A DNA stretch of 64,000 nt from Prorocentrum cordatum. Its lineage: Eukaryota; Sar; Dinophyceae; Prorocentrales; Prorocentraceae. Where the stretch lies: positions 472,513 to 536,512 of the forward strand of contig CAUYUJ010019615.1 of the NCBI GenBank assembly GCA_963575745.1. The letters are read 5' to 3'. Both the position numbers and the translations under genes were made by a program. Below, one piece after another: positions 31,370-41,155 of the stretch. How positions within the stretch are numbered: the first letter of the stretch is position 1; each line of letters begins with the position of its first letter. The notes below the pieces were generated by a model. The model worked only from the letters and a program-made list of their open reading frames with translations, had not been told where the DNA came from and did no database searches.

Positions 31370-31590
31370 AAGGCCATGCGCGCGCAAGGCATAGTGGCAC
31401 CTGGTTTGCAGTTCGCCAGGCGCAGCAGATACGTAGATGTGCAGCTTGGCCCCGACTGTGTTCCTGCCTCTTGGGAGCTGACGTTTCTCAAATACCCTCA
31501 GAGGGCTTGGGCCTGTGGGAGGTCTCGTACAGGAGCTCGTCACAACCATTTCTCAGTCCAACATCCGAAAGAAATCCAAAGCTATAATCA

Positions 31591-31743
31591 TAAACTTTCG
31601 GAGGTCCGCGTGGATTTCTTGGATCTGCGCTGGCCCCCCCCTGGCCGCGCCGCCGGCGCCGCCCCTGGCGCGCTCCGATTGCCAGAGAGGGGGTCCAGCG
31701 CAGATCCAAGGAATGAATCCGCGCGGAGCGCCGAGAGTTTTAT
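31591..31743. mobile_element. Hairpin element F, copy 2
   Basis: Left arm actttcggaggtccgcgtgg then cttggatctgcgctgg; right arm ccagcgcagatccaagg then ccgcgcggag and gagagttt. The inner 17 bp pair perfectly. It is the best-preserved copy of the family. Confidence 0.7.
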
Positions 31744-31904
31744 ATACTTTGCTCTTCCTCCAAACCTGCTGGCCTTCTCGGTTCCGGCCTTCCTCGCCCA
31801 GCTCCTCGTCCCGTGCCCCCGCGTGCGACCAGACTTGAGCGCGTGCCTTTCCAGAGCCTAACCGCCCACCGTGGGCCCCAGCAGCGCCAGCCCACCACCC
31901 ACGA

Positions 31905-32540
31905 TATGCCTACACGACCACCCCTCGGGTGACAAGAAGGAGGTTCGTGGGGGGGGGGAACCTAACGTCTCCCTGAATCCATCTCACGATCGATGTCATT
32001 ATCGATCTCAGCACCAACCTCGCTATCGATTTCACCATGGATCGCACCATGGATGTCACTATCGATCTCGCCATCGATTTCATGACCGATCTCTCTATCG
32101 ATCTATCTAGCGATCTCACAATCGATACCACTATGTATCTCACTATCGGTCTCACTATCGGTCTCACTATCGATCCCACGATCTTTCTCACAATCGATTT
32201 CTCTATCGATCTTATTATTGATCTCACTACGGGGCATCGACGGGACACCGACAGGACACCGACGGGGCACCGACGGGACGCCGACGGGACACCAACGGGA
32301 CGCCGACGGGAGACCAGCTGGACACCACGGCGGGGCAACCCTGCCACCGCCCGCGCTCTGGGGGAGGTTCGGACAATTGTCTTGCCCCGCTGGGGCAACA
32401 GCGGAGTCAGTCCTCTCGCCCGCCCACGCAGCTTCGCCTCACCCGCACGCAAGGCAGGGAAACCGGAGCCGAGTTCCTGGCGGCGGGTTCTCCGCCCCAC
32501 TTCGATCTCACCCCCAAACGTCCGACTCAAGGGGTTGACG
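31905..32540 (+). mobile_element. Composite repeat unit B, copy 2
   Basis: Left flank tacacgaccacccctcgggtg, array of ctatcgatctcac-type units (31980-32225), array of gggacaccgac units (32228-32310), right flank cgcccacgcagcttcgcctc and gatctcacccccaaacgtccga. Same order as 13487-14330, with different array lengths. Confidence 0.7.
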
Positions 32541-32625
32541 AGTCCTGGTTTCCCGCCAGACGCCAGGTGGCTTGAAACACTGAGTCGGGCCGCAGTGTGT
32601 CGCGTTCTTCCTTCCCTCCAGCTTC

Positions 32626-33072
32626 TCAGGCGTCCAGAACAGATTTGTTCGAGTTCGGAGAGGGAGATGCCACCTGGCAGCATCCCCCGTGGTGGAAAAG
32701 TTCGGCACTCGAGAGGCCCATTGTTAATTTCACAGTGCTGTCGGCCATCCCGTCGCTGCCCATGTACGAATGGCCGCCGTAGAACAAGTGCGAGAGGCGA
32801 GAGGATAATGCGCCATCCTGCGGCATTGAATATTCAAGGCACTGTGGCATGCCGCCTGCTTGCGATAAATTCTGATGTGGCTGCCGCTCACAGAACTCCG
32901 TGTGCCCCTGTCCTTCCCTCTTGCTATATACCAAGTTCAAACGCTTGTTCAATGCTTGGTGCGCGACTGGGCGGGTTTGTAGCGTGACCCTCCCACCTTC
33001 AGCTTGCCAAGGAGGCGGTGGCGATTGTTTGACACATACTTCTGATTGCCCGCGGTTGGGTGAGCTTGGCAC
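32626..33072 (-). other. Open frame of 148 codons, unrecognised
   Basis: This repeat-free, lower-GC stretch keeps a minus-strand frame open for 148 codons. The residue mix is ordinary, with a Gly/Ser/Cys-rich C-terminal half. A competing plus-strand frame (32597-32782) ends in RPIVNFTVLSAIPSLPMYEW and also looks protein-like. I cannot tell which, if either, is coding. Confidence 0.2.
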
Positions 33073-33144
33073 TATCCGCCCCTATCTTTCCAGCTCCATG
33101 CTTATTGCGACTGGTCATCCATGTCTGCAGTTAGAAATCTATAC

Positions 33145-33472
33145 GTACTTACATACATAGTTTAAATACATGCATACCTACCTACATACGTACATACATC
33201 CACACATACCTACACATACATACATACACACATCATATAGAGGCATACATACATACATAAATGCATGCATGCATACATACCTATATACATATATATATAT
33301 ATGCATGCATGTATGCATGCATGCATGTATGCATACATACATACATACACATATCCACACACATACACAAATGCATGACGTTATGCATACATACATTCAT
33401 GTATGCAAACATGCAGGCATGCATGCATGCAAACACACATACATACATACATACATACATGCATGCATACAT

Positions 33473-33515
<43 letters not shown>

Positions 33516-33985
33516 TACATACATACATGCATTCATACATGCATGCATGCATGCATGCACGCATGCAGACCCATACATACATACATACACACATGCATGC
33601 ATACATGCATGCATACATACATACATACATTGTTCGATACAGCTATACACACATGTACATGCACTCATACATAAACACACACATACATATATACACATAC
33701 ATACACACATATACACATACATACATGTATTCATACATTCATATATACATCCACACATGCACACATACGTACATAACTGCATGTATTTATGCATACATAC
33801 ATCCATACATGCAAACATTGATGCATGCATGTATGCAACTCGCATACATACATATACACATACATACATACGTACGTACGTACGTACGTACATACGTACG
33901 TACATCCATATAGCATACATCCATCCATCCATCCATACATACATACAGACGTACGTACACACTTACATACACACATGCAAATCTA
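33145..33985 (+). repeat. (CATA)n microsatellite, ~840 bp, with CAGA, CATG and ACGT blocks
   Basis: Tetranucleotide repeat of acat/catg, with (caga)n at 33474-33515 and (acgt)n at 33870-33903. Many sub-blocks, such as gcatgcatgcatgcatg, are self-complementary. Confidence 0.95.
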
Positions 33986-34329
33986 CATATTGATGCATTC
34001 CGCTCTCTAATGACACGCCTGGCTCGATTGTACTGCACTTCGACGTTGACTGTCGTGCGTACCATACCCTGCGTATCGGAATACGCCCCAGGATGAGATC
34101 GGTTGCGCACGCCCTTTTTCAGCAGGTCCGCAGGCGACTGGCTGATCTGGCACCACTGTTTGGCCGCCCCCCGTCTGCAGCTCCGCCAGCTGGTTCCCGA
34201 GGCACCGCCGCGCGGGATGGAGGGAGCTCAGCAAGGTAGCAATACGGGACCGGGCCGGCCAGTTTCATGGTTTTCTAGGTCCCACTTTATTCATCATTTC
34301 GAAACGCATTTTCCGCGGCACGCGCTGCC

Positions 34330-34569
34330 ATGAATGATTATTCTCTGAATTGTCAGGTCAACAATGGCCGCGTGCACGATATTCATGCCACGGTGGATTG
34401 CCCATGTGGGAATCGACCACTCTTGTGCTTGCCCGACGATCTGCTGTGTCCGTTCATTCGATATGGTGTTCAAGCCGTGTCACGTGTAACAGCTTTGGGA
34501 AAGTTGTTTGGCTGTTCGTACCGATGTATGGTTACCGAGGTGCGTTGCCTTCCCTCCAAAGGGGCTTGA
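34330..34569 (+). CDS. Hypothetical small Cys-rich ORF
   Basis: The ATG at 34330 opens a 79-residue frame in a repeat-free region. It has eight cysteines, including VDCPCGNRP and a later GCSYRC. The spacing does not match a metal-binding family I know. Codon use lacks the GC3 bias of the exon candidates elsewhere, so this may be chance or a recently acquired fragment. It has no obvious splice signals and no neighbours to help. Confidence 0.2.
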   Translation: MNDYSLNCQVNNGRVHDIHATVDCPCGNRPLLCLPDDLLCPFIRYGVQAVSRVTALGKLFGCSYRCMVTEVRCLPSKGA

Positions 34570-34659
34570 GCGGCCGCGCGCTCCTCTTCAGCCGGAAGCT
34601 TGAATGTTGAGCGCCCCTGCCTGATCCTGCGACGAAGACGCAGCATTTTCTCCGATCGC

Positions 34660-35514
34660 CTATGGGCCATTTGATTTTTTCAACTCCGAAATTTCAGGGA
34701 CCTCCCTTTTGTTGGGATCCTCCCCTCCCCTTTTAAGAGGTGGCGACACTAAGCACTCTCTTCGGAGCTGCTGCGGCACGGAAATTGTGGGGTGGACGTT
34801 GCTCGCGCTGCCGCGATTCCCTTGGGAGTTTCGGCACGACCAAGCAAGGTGGATGCTGTTCGCGCCCCTGGACCGGAAAGCGGTCCCTTCAATTCGCCAG
34901 CCAGGTTCGAAGTTTGGCAGGGTTGGTTGGTCGACCTGCCGAGGAGGCGCTATTATTCCCGAGGGTTCCACAGCAGGCATCCCTTCGTCCAATGGCGGAG
35001 GGCTCTGCAGATGCAGCCGGCTTCGAGACTGAACACTCTGCCTGCGGGGGGACATCGGGATTGCGAGATCGGTATCGTGGCCCCCCCCCTTGTCTAGTAC
35101 AGAGGGCTCGGCGTAAGCTTTCGGCTTGAAGGCTGGGGAATGGCCTGCGGGTGCTGCCGGGTTTTTGAGGGCTTGGTGGCATGGACGCCCCTCCATGCCC
35201 GTAGACGCAAGTCTTTGCGGGGTGACGGCCAGTGGGTCGGCCCAGGACGTGGCGTTGACCCCGAGGGACAGCACCCGGTTTCCGCCTCTGGTTATACGGC
35301 ACACGCCCGGCTTCGGCGAGCTCTTGTGCACAGGAAGAGCGACGCTTGCCGAAGCAGCATCGGCACCCATAAATTGAAAGAAATTGGGCAGCTTCTGTCC
35401 CAGGGTCTCCTCGAGACACGGCCAAGACCGGCCGGTCAGATATTGGGGGGGGGATCCCAAATTCCCGCTGTAGGATTTGGAATCCCATCCCGAGGCGTGG
35501 CCGAAACTTGTCAC
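34660..35514 (-). CDS. Hypothetical protein or terminal exon, 284 codons
   Basis: This is the longest open frame outside repeats. It runs from a TAG near 35547 to a TAG at 34660. Codon choice in this frame looks coding (frequent CTG, GCC, AAG, GTC), and residues are evenly mixed. The C-terminus is charged: KRGGEDPNKREVPEISELKK. There is no ATG near the 5' end; the first in-frame ATG is at 35370 (MGADAAS). It may therefore be a last exon with an upstream acceptor near 35520. No domain was recognised. Other frames on both strands are partly open, which lowers confidence. Confidence 0.35.
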   Translation of the reverse strand: MTSFGHASGWDSKSYSGNLGSPPQYLTGRSWPCLEETLGQKLPNFFQFMGADAASASVALPVHKSSPKPGVCRITRGGNRVLSLGVNATSWADPLAVTPQRLASTGMEGRPCHQALKNPAAPAGHSPAFKPKAYAEPSVLDKGGGHDTDLAIPMSPRRQSVQSRSRLHLQSPPPLDEGMPAVEPSGIIAPPRQVDQPTLPNFEPGWRIEGTAFRSRGANSIHLAWSCRNSQGNRGSASNVHPTISVPQQLRRECLVSPPLKRGGEDPNKREVPEISELKKSNGP

Positions 35515-35814
35515 TGAGGTCCTTGAATACAGATCCCCAATGGACTAGTTCCTACACGGCCGCTGGTGACTTAAGGGTCTATGGCATGGCCACCACTCCT
35601 CTCCATGGTGTCAGCCCTGTGGCCGATCGTATTCTTTCGTTCCTGAGACTTTATGGACGTGGCCTGCGGTCGAGCGGCTACGTACTGATTTATGATATAC
35701 TTGCAGTTGCGCAGGTTCTAGCATTTCTCTTGTGGTTTCGTCACCTGGAAGATGGACTTCGGTACCATTCAAGCCTGTACAGGATCGTTGGTCCTGCGCC
35801 TTTCCTCCTGCTCT

Positions 35815-36150
35815 TCTTCTACCTCCTTCTCCTCGTCCTCCTCCTCCTCATCCTCCTCCGCCTCCTCCTCCTCCTTCACCTCCTCCTCCTCCTCCCTCCC
35901 TCTCCCTCCCTCCTCCTCCTCCTCCCTTCCCCTCCCCCTCCTCCTCTTCCTTCTTCTCCTCCTTCTCCTCCTCCTTCTCCTCCTTCTCCTCCTCCTCTCC
36001 TCCTCCTCCTCCTCCTCCTTCCTCTCCCCCTCCTCCTCCTCCTCCTCCTCCTCCTCCTTCCCCTCCTCCTCCTCCTCCTCCTCCTCCTCCTCCTCCTCAT
36101 CCTCATCCTCATCCTCATCCTCATCCTCTTCCTCCTCCCCCTCTTCACAA
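35815..36150 (-). repeat. (CTC)n polypyrimidine tract
   Basis: Includes (ctcatc)n at 36098-36128. A separate (TC)n lies at 36328-36362. Confidence 0.95.
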
Positions 36151-36326
36151 GCGTCCCCCAGGCCTCTGCTGGGGCGCGTCCTTGCCAGGACCACGAGTGG
36201 AATCCAGGCGTGGAGACGTGGCCTCCGCAGGAGGTACCAAAGGGCCAGGGAACACTGAATCGCAACAGCGAAGCAAAGTTGGCTTCGCATGCCCCCCGCC
36301 TCGCTCCACCTCGGCTGCGTTCTCCG

Positions 36327-36360
<34 letters not shown>

Positions 36361-36610
36361 GTTCCGTCGTCGCCCCGCGCGCCGCAAACGGGCTTGGGCC
36401 AAGGGGGAGGGGGGCGCCTGGTGTGAAGGGGCGCGGCGGGGGCGACTCGAGGAGGAGCAGCGCCAGCGGCGCCAGGGGGCACGGCGGGGCGCGACTCGAT
36501 CCGAGCGCGCCCCCCCCCCCCCCGCAGTGGAGGGGCCGGCTGGTCGGCGGCAGGGCGCGGCCCTGGGCGGGAGCCGCTCGCCCAGCCCTGCCAGCGCGCC
36601 GCCGCGCCAG

Positions 36611-36640
36611 GACGCCCAGCTGGTCAAGGACATCACCGAG
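36611..36640 (+). CDS. Possible HSP70 lid exon
   Basis: After gcgccag|GAC the frame reads DAQLVKDITEDA with G or C in nearly all third positions. It could continue the HSP70 lid after DKIP...KEELLRDP, where families have a short D-x-[ED]-x-[IVL]-K-x-x-x-E-x-[LA] helix. The 3' end is unknown and the peptide is too short to identify alone. Confidence 0.2.
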
Positions 36641-36718
36641 GATGCGCGCCCTCCCCGCCTCGGGGCCCCTGGCGTCCTCTCGCCGCGAGGAAGCAGCACG
36701 ACGGCAGTCCTGTGCCAG

Positions 36719-36875
36719 AGTTTTTCGCCCTCTGGGGGCGGGCCCCGGGGCGCCATAGGACCGCCAGGAGGCGACTCCGGACGAGAAGCCGGTCTCCGGG
36801 AGGGGGGGCCCAGACCTCTGGGGAGCCACGATGCGAACAAAAAACACGAGGGGGGATGTCTGGGGAGGGAGGGCA
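36719..36875 (+). mobile_element. Dispersed element family D copy
   Basis: tttttcgccctctgggggcgggccccgg...gactccggacgagaagccggtctccggg...ctggggagccacgatgcg...gatgtctgggg. The TIR-like end gatgtctggg is intact. Confidence 0.65.
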
Positions 36876-37035
36876 CCCTGACCTTCCAGGAGGGCTGAGC
36901 CATACCACCAGGACGGTTGGACTTGAACACTCTGGTCCTGGTCTCAAGCGTTCCACTTGGGTGTGGAAGTGTGGAGGGCTACAGTCAACACGCCTAGAAA
37001 GGACGCGCGCCTTCATCTAGGGTGCCCTCGTGTCC

Positions 37036-37095
37036 TTGCCTCTGCGGCATGTTCTTGTTGCCGTTTTCGGCAACAAAAACATGCAGCAGAGGCAA
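37036..37095. other. Near-perfect 28-bp hairpin with TTTT loop
   Basis: The arms 37036-37063 and 37068-37095 match in 26 of 28 positions; the arm starts TTGCCTCTGC and ends TTGTTGCCG. The loop is four T. It lies in otherwise non-repetitive DNA between two exon candidates. It could be a small-RNA precursor, a very short MITE or a structural signal. Confidence 0.8.
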
Positions 37096-37213
37096 AAACA
37101 AATCCCATCGGCCTCCAAGCGTCTGGCGTCCTTACCACCCGTCCTTCGTATTCTTCTTGACCGTCTTTCGAAGCGCTCCCGAAGGTCAGAGGGGCGGCCT
37201 GCCCGACCCCCAG

Positions 37214-37327
37214 GAAGCCGACGCTTGCAGTGGCGGCCCCCTCGCCTCGGGCAGGCGGTCGGGATGGGGCCTCGAGGGCGAGGCCCTGCCGCGAGTCACG
37301 GCAGGGGGCTCGTCACGGAATGGGCCG
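37214..37327 (+). CDS. Exon candidate, 38 codons, unrecognised
   Basis: Flanked by gacccccag|GAA and ccg|GTAAGG, this 114-nt segment is exactly 38 codons in phase 0 at both ends. About 80% of third positions are G or C. It encodes EADACSGGPLASGRRSGWGL and a further Gly/Arg/Ser-rich stretch. Composition alone could produce this, so support rests on the paired splice sites. It could belong to the same plus-strand transcript as the HSP70-like exons, but it matches no HSP70 part. Confidence 0.25.
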
Positions 37328-37339
37328 GTAAGGCTGCGC

Positions 37340-37492
37340 CCGAGAGGGAGGAGGAGGAGGAGGAGGAGGAGGAGGAGTTGGAGGAGGAGGAGGAGGAGGA
37401 GGAGGAGGAGGAGGAGGAGGAGGAGGAGGAGGAGGAGAGGGAGGAGGAGCTCGAGGAGGACAATGGGGAGGAGTCGGAGGAGAGGGAGGAGG
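37340..37492 (+). repeat. (GGA)n polypurine tract
   Basis: Directly precedes composite unit C, copy 2. Confidence 0.95.
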
Positions 37493-37504
37493 CTGGAGGA
37501 AGTG

Positions 37505-38580
37505 TAAACCCAAGACTCGTCAACGATGTTGAAATACACCTTCCCTCCAAGATCCGTCTTCACAGGCCCCTATAAGGGTTCATCTCCCCTGAGGGAATTG
37601 CCCCGTGTGGGATCACCGTGTGAACATCTTGAAGAGTGCCCAAACACCTTTCATTTTCAGGATTTCAATGCCACGAGTGAACCTGACTATTACGTTTTGG
37701 CGATCCTGAATCGTGCCAGAAGACCATTCCTGGGATTTCAGCACAGCGAATCAGCGTCACTGTTGCGCCCTGGTTATCATCAATCGTCAGAAAACACCGT
37801 TCTTGGTATGTTGACAATAAGAACCAGTTGAACTCTTGCAACTGTTGAATACGAGCTCGCGCGACGCTCAGGCGAGAGCCACATTTTTGAAAAGAACCGC
37901 CCTCAATCCGTGAAGCGTTGACAGTTGTTTACGACGAGTGTGCGCGGCGCTCCGACGAGAACCACATTTTGAAAACCAACCGTCCTCAGTCCGTACAGTT
38001 ATTACACAGTGTTAAAATAAGATGTGCGCGGCGCTCAGGCGACAGCCACATGTTGAAAAGAAACCGCCCTCAATCTGTGATTTGTTGAAGTTTATTGACG
38101 AATGTGCGCGGCGCTAAGGCGAGAGACATATGTTGAAAACCGCCCGCCTTCAATCCGTGCAGCCGTCTCAAGTTGTCAAAACGAATGTTTGCGGCGCTAG
38201 GGCGAGAGCCACATGTTGAACACCACCCGCCCTCAATACATGAAGCTCTTCCAGCTTGTTTTAAAAATGTGTGCACGGCGCCCGGGCGAGAGCCAAATTT
38301 TGAAAACAGCCCGCCCTCAATCCTGAAACGTTTGCAACTTTTTATAACGAATGTGGACGGCGCTTAGGCGAGAGCCGCATCCGTGAAGCTCTTACAATCG
38401 GTTGCAACGATTGTGCGCTCTCAGGCGAGAGCCACATTTTGAAAGCCAGCGGCCCTCAATTTTTGTTTAAACAATCAGGGTCATCAATGGTGAGGAAATC
38501 TCAGTCGATACGCCTGGCCCGCCCTTTCGACCGGCCTCGGGGTTCGACAATGAGGAGCTATCTACACGGAAAAAGAATGG
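37505..38580 (+). mobile_element. Composite repeat unit C, copy 2 (~75-bp array, about nine units)
   Basis: Left flank caacgatgttgaaat...cttccctccaagatcc...cttcacagg, middle cgaatcagcgtcactgttgcg, array units gtgcgcggcgct(a/c)aggcgagagccacattttgaaa from about 37850 to 38450, right flank atggtgaggaaatctc...acgcctggccc. Parallel to 27435-28200 with more array units. Confidence 0.75.
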
Positions 38581-38755
38581 AGGATGTGGAGGAGTAGGAG
38601 GAGCAGGAGGAGGAGGAGGAGCCCGAGGAGAAAAAAGAGAGGAGGAGGAACAAGGAAGGAGACTGAGGACCGAGAGGAGGAAAAAGGGAGGAGCAGGAGC
38701 TCCAGGAGCAGAACGAAGAAAGGGAGGAGGAGCAGGAGGGCATCACACTTGCGCG
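38578..38755 (+). repeat. Purine-rich GAGGAG stretch
   Basis: Interrupted gag/gga repeat after unit C. Confidence 0.85.
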
Positions 38756-38915
38756 AGACTTGGCCTTCGAGGATCAGAGCCCGCTCGCTGGCCCTCCCCG
38801 CGTGCTTGTGGCTTCTGACGAGCCCCAGCGGAGACGTCGCCGGGATTCTCGGCCAAGAGTCGGGCTTTACCAGAGGTGGCCATGGCCCAAACCCAGGTGC
38901 CCGGCGTCTCAAGAG

Positions 38916-39068
38916 GACGAGGTCGGGGAGGGCGAGGAGGGCGAAGGCAAGGAGGAGGAGGAGGCGGCGGATGTGGAACGGAGGTATCGGCCCCAGGTGG
39001 CGCGGTCTTCCAAGAAGGCCGCTTGTACCATGTCGCTTTCTCGTTCAAGACTGGATGCGGCAGATTAA
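38916..39068 (+). CDS. Exon candidate, acidic start, ends in stop
   Basis: After ctcaagag|GAC the frame encodes an acidic run (DEVGEGEEGEGKEEEEAADV) followed by ERRYRPQVARSSKKAACTMS and a stop at 39066-39068. The acidic part comes from a gag-rich sequence, but the second half is not repetitive. No family was recognised. Frames +1 and +2 are also open over part of it. Confidence 0.2.
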   Translation, partial: DEVGEGEEGEGKEEEEAADVERRYRPQVARSSKKAACTMSLSRSRLDAAD

Positions 39069-39084
39069 TTTTCAGATATTTCGA

Positions 39085-39350
39085 ACATCGAGACGGAGGT
39101 GTTTCATGTTTTCGGCCTCTCGGGGGCTGTCCAGCATCTACTCGGCATGAAGAACCGGTCCCGGGGAAGTGGTCGAGAGTTCGGTGGCCCGGGTGTCGAA
39201 AAATTCGAGACGCCGGATGTCTGGGCACGGGGCCCCAGGATTACCAACAAACGATTCAGAATGAAAAGGCGGTCCCGGGGAAGAGGTCCGTACCTTTGGA
39301 TGTTGTGGGGAAGTCACGATGGAGGATGTCTGGGGCGGAAGGTGTCGGTC
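39085..39350 (+). mobile_element. Two tandem copies of dispersed element family D
   Basis: Copy a (to about 39200): ttttcggcctctcgggggc...cggcatgaagaaccggtcccgggg. Copy b (from about 39205): cgccggatgtctgggcacgggg...gattcagaatgaaaaggcggtcccgggg...gatgtctggggcgg. The middle and both ends of the family can be read here. Confidence 0.65.
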
Positions 39351-39387
39351 GATGGGACGCCGTCTTCCGGGGCCAGAGGACTTGCAG

Positions 39388-39516
39388 GCGGAGGTGAAGG
39401 CTATCTTGGGCTCGGAGGTGAAGAAGAAGTACGACAAGGAGCAGTACGGGGAGAGCGAAGTGGGCCTCAAGCGGGAGCCTAACCCCGCCTCGCGCGCCTC
39501 TGCTGGGGCCGCGTAG
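39388..39516 (+). CDS. Terminal exon candidate with stop
   Basis: After gacttgcag|GCG the frame gives 42 residues and a TAG: AEVKAILGSEVKKKYDKEQY, then GESEVGLKREPNPASRASAGAA. GC3 is high and codon use is even. Position and phase would allow it to be the last exon of the HSP70-like gene, but the sequence does not match an HSP70 tail I know. GSEVKKKYDKEQYGE also resembles the end of a J domain (D-P-E-K-R-x-x-Y-D-x-x-G-E), so a DnaJ-type or unrelated gene is possible. Being a real exon is likelier than any of these assignments. Confidence 0.4.
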   Translation, partial: AEVKAILGSEVKKKYDKEQYGESEVGLKREPNPASRASAGAA

Positions 39517-39762
39517 GTCGGACGAAGCGCGCGGTGTAGAGCGTCAGCGGAACAGAGGGAGGCATTCAAACACAAATGTTGCAGTATGACGATAAAGGAT
39601 AAAGAAATGCGGGAGGGGGAGGGCTCACGGATCGTTCTTAGAGCCGTCTTGGCCATCTTGAGGCCTGAGAGGCCCATCGGAATCGGAAGTATTTGGGCCT
39701 TTGGGAGCCACGTTGAAGGGAATGCTGAGCCATCCCTTGTTCATGGAGCCATCTTAGTCAGG

Positions 39763-40245
39763 AGGGAAAGAAACACACAGACACAATTAATCGTCGACTC
39801 CCAGGAAAATATGGAAAACTATGGGAAGTGGGGAGGAAGACGAAAACCCAGAAAATATGGGGCAGTATGGGGAATCCTTTTATTTGTGTGTATTCATTTG
39901 TGTGTCCTGGGGCTCCTTCAATCTTGGAGCCATCTTGGGCCATTTTGGACGCTGTGACTGCTCGCTTGGCCGCCCGTCCAGACCCCGGGGGAGGGTGTGT
40001 GGGGAGGGGCGCGCCCCCACCCAAGGGGAAGAAAAATCGAAGAACCAACTACCTAAACAGTCTAGGCAGGAGGGGAAAACACACACAGACACAATTAATC
40101 CTCCACTCCCACGAAAATATTGGAAAATATGGGAAAATATGGGAAGTGGGTGGGAAGGCAAAAACCCAGAAAATATAGGAAAAGATAGGGGATCGTTTTA
40201 TTTGTGTGTATATATTTGTGTGTCCCAGGGCCCCTTCATCTATGC
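39763..40245 (+). repeat. Direct duplication of an A/T-rich ~165-bp unit
   Basis: 39763-39930 and 40066-40245 share acacacagacacaattaatc, gaaaatat, gggaagtggg, aaaacccagaaaatat, ttttatttgtgtgtat and tttgtgtgtcc, about 85% identical by eye. The spacer is GC-rich (39935-40060). Within each unit the two ends (acacacagacaca... and ...tgtgtgtcc) are loosely inverted, so each may be a TIR element. Confidence 0.8.
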
Positions 40246-41015
40246 CTACAGGGCTGGCTGGATTTGCTCAATCGTTCGTCTCCGCTGCGCGACAACATCG
40301 TGATACCACTGCTTGGACGTAGACTGCCAGAGGCCCATGTAGGTTGCTTGGGTCGGCGCCGGACCCTCCTTCCCTGGCCCAAGGAATCCGGCGCGATCTG
40401 GCTCGATCCTCCCTCCCTTCCTCTTTTTCCCTTGAGGTGTTGGGGTGGAGTCTGAGGCCGCGCTCCTTCTGTCCCCCCCTCTTTGTTAATTCAAGCTTCG
40501 CGCGGCCCGCTTAGCTTCGACCGGAAGAGGTGCGCTCTCGACCCGCGGATCAAAAAGGTGTTGGGGTGGAGTCGTCGGTCCTTCTTGTTTTGGGGCGCAA
40601 TCAATTCTGCCGCCCCAGCTGTCACTGCTCGACGTTTTCTGTCCCGCATCGCCGCTGGCAAGACGTGCTCGTCGGTCCCAATTGGGGGGGTCCAGCCTCG
40701 CAAGGTTTCTCAGAAGCTGCGCAGCGTCGAGGGCGTCCCGATGAGCGCCGAGGTATGGCCCGAAAAACACCCGGGGTGGCAGATGGACCCGGCTGGAGGA
40801 ATCCCATCTAGGGATTGGGTGGTGAGCTCCTGGTCGTGGTGCTCCACGGCGGTGCGATCCAGCGGCGCCGCAATGGGTACTCACAAACAGTTGCTTCTCG
40901 GGAGCCCGCCGAAATTTGGCAGTTTGGGGCCTCTGTAGGGTATTGCAGCGCTGCCCACATCGGAAAGGGTCGGGGTTGGGTTCGCCAATCGGTGGCCAAA
41001 GTACCCAGGCACCCG
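40246..41015. other. Unassigned, open frames on both strands
   Basis: A plus frame (40483-40938) and a minus frame (40486-41172) overlap. Neither has recognisable content, and the minus one runs into a family D element. No repeat is seen in the middle part. Confidence 0.25.
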
Positions 41016-41019
41016 ACGT

Positions 41020-41155
41020 CGTTTTTTCCACCACGCGGCTCCCCGGAGGTTTCGACCCCTCCCCGGGGATTGGCTTTTCATCATGAGTATTTTTTTGACG
41101 ACCCCTGGGATCGGCGAGAGCCCCCCCGGAGGCCGAAAATTGTCCAAAACCATCC
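41020..41155 (-). mobile_element. Dispersed element family D copy
   Basis: Reverse orientation: cgacgtcgttttttcc...ggtttcgacccctccccggggattggcttttcatcatgag...gaggccgaaaat. Confidence 0.65.

Noticed and set aside
33145-33985. Telomeric or centromeric satellite
   Set aside because: The tetranucleotide CATA/CAGA/ACGT repeat is not a telomere motif and looks like an ordinary, if large, microsatellite.
35508-36898. Plus-strand ORFs of 388 and 416 codons
   Set aside because: They are poly-Leu, poly-Pro and poly-Ser translations of the (CTC)n tract.
39763-40245. LTR retrotransposon
   Set aside because: The spacer between the direct repeats is only ~135 bp of GC-rich DNA, with no coding capacity or primer-binding site.
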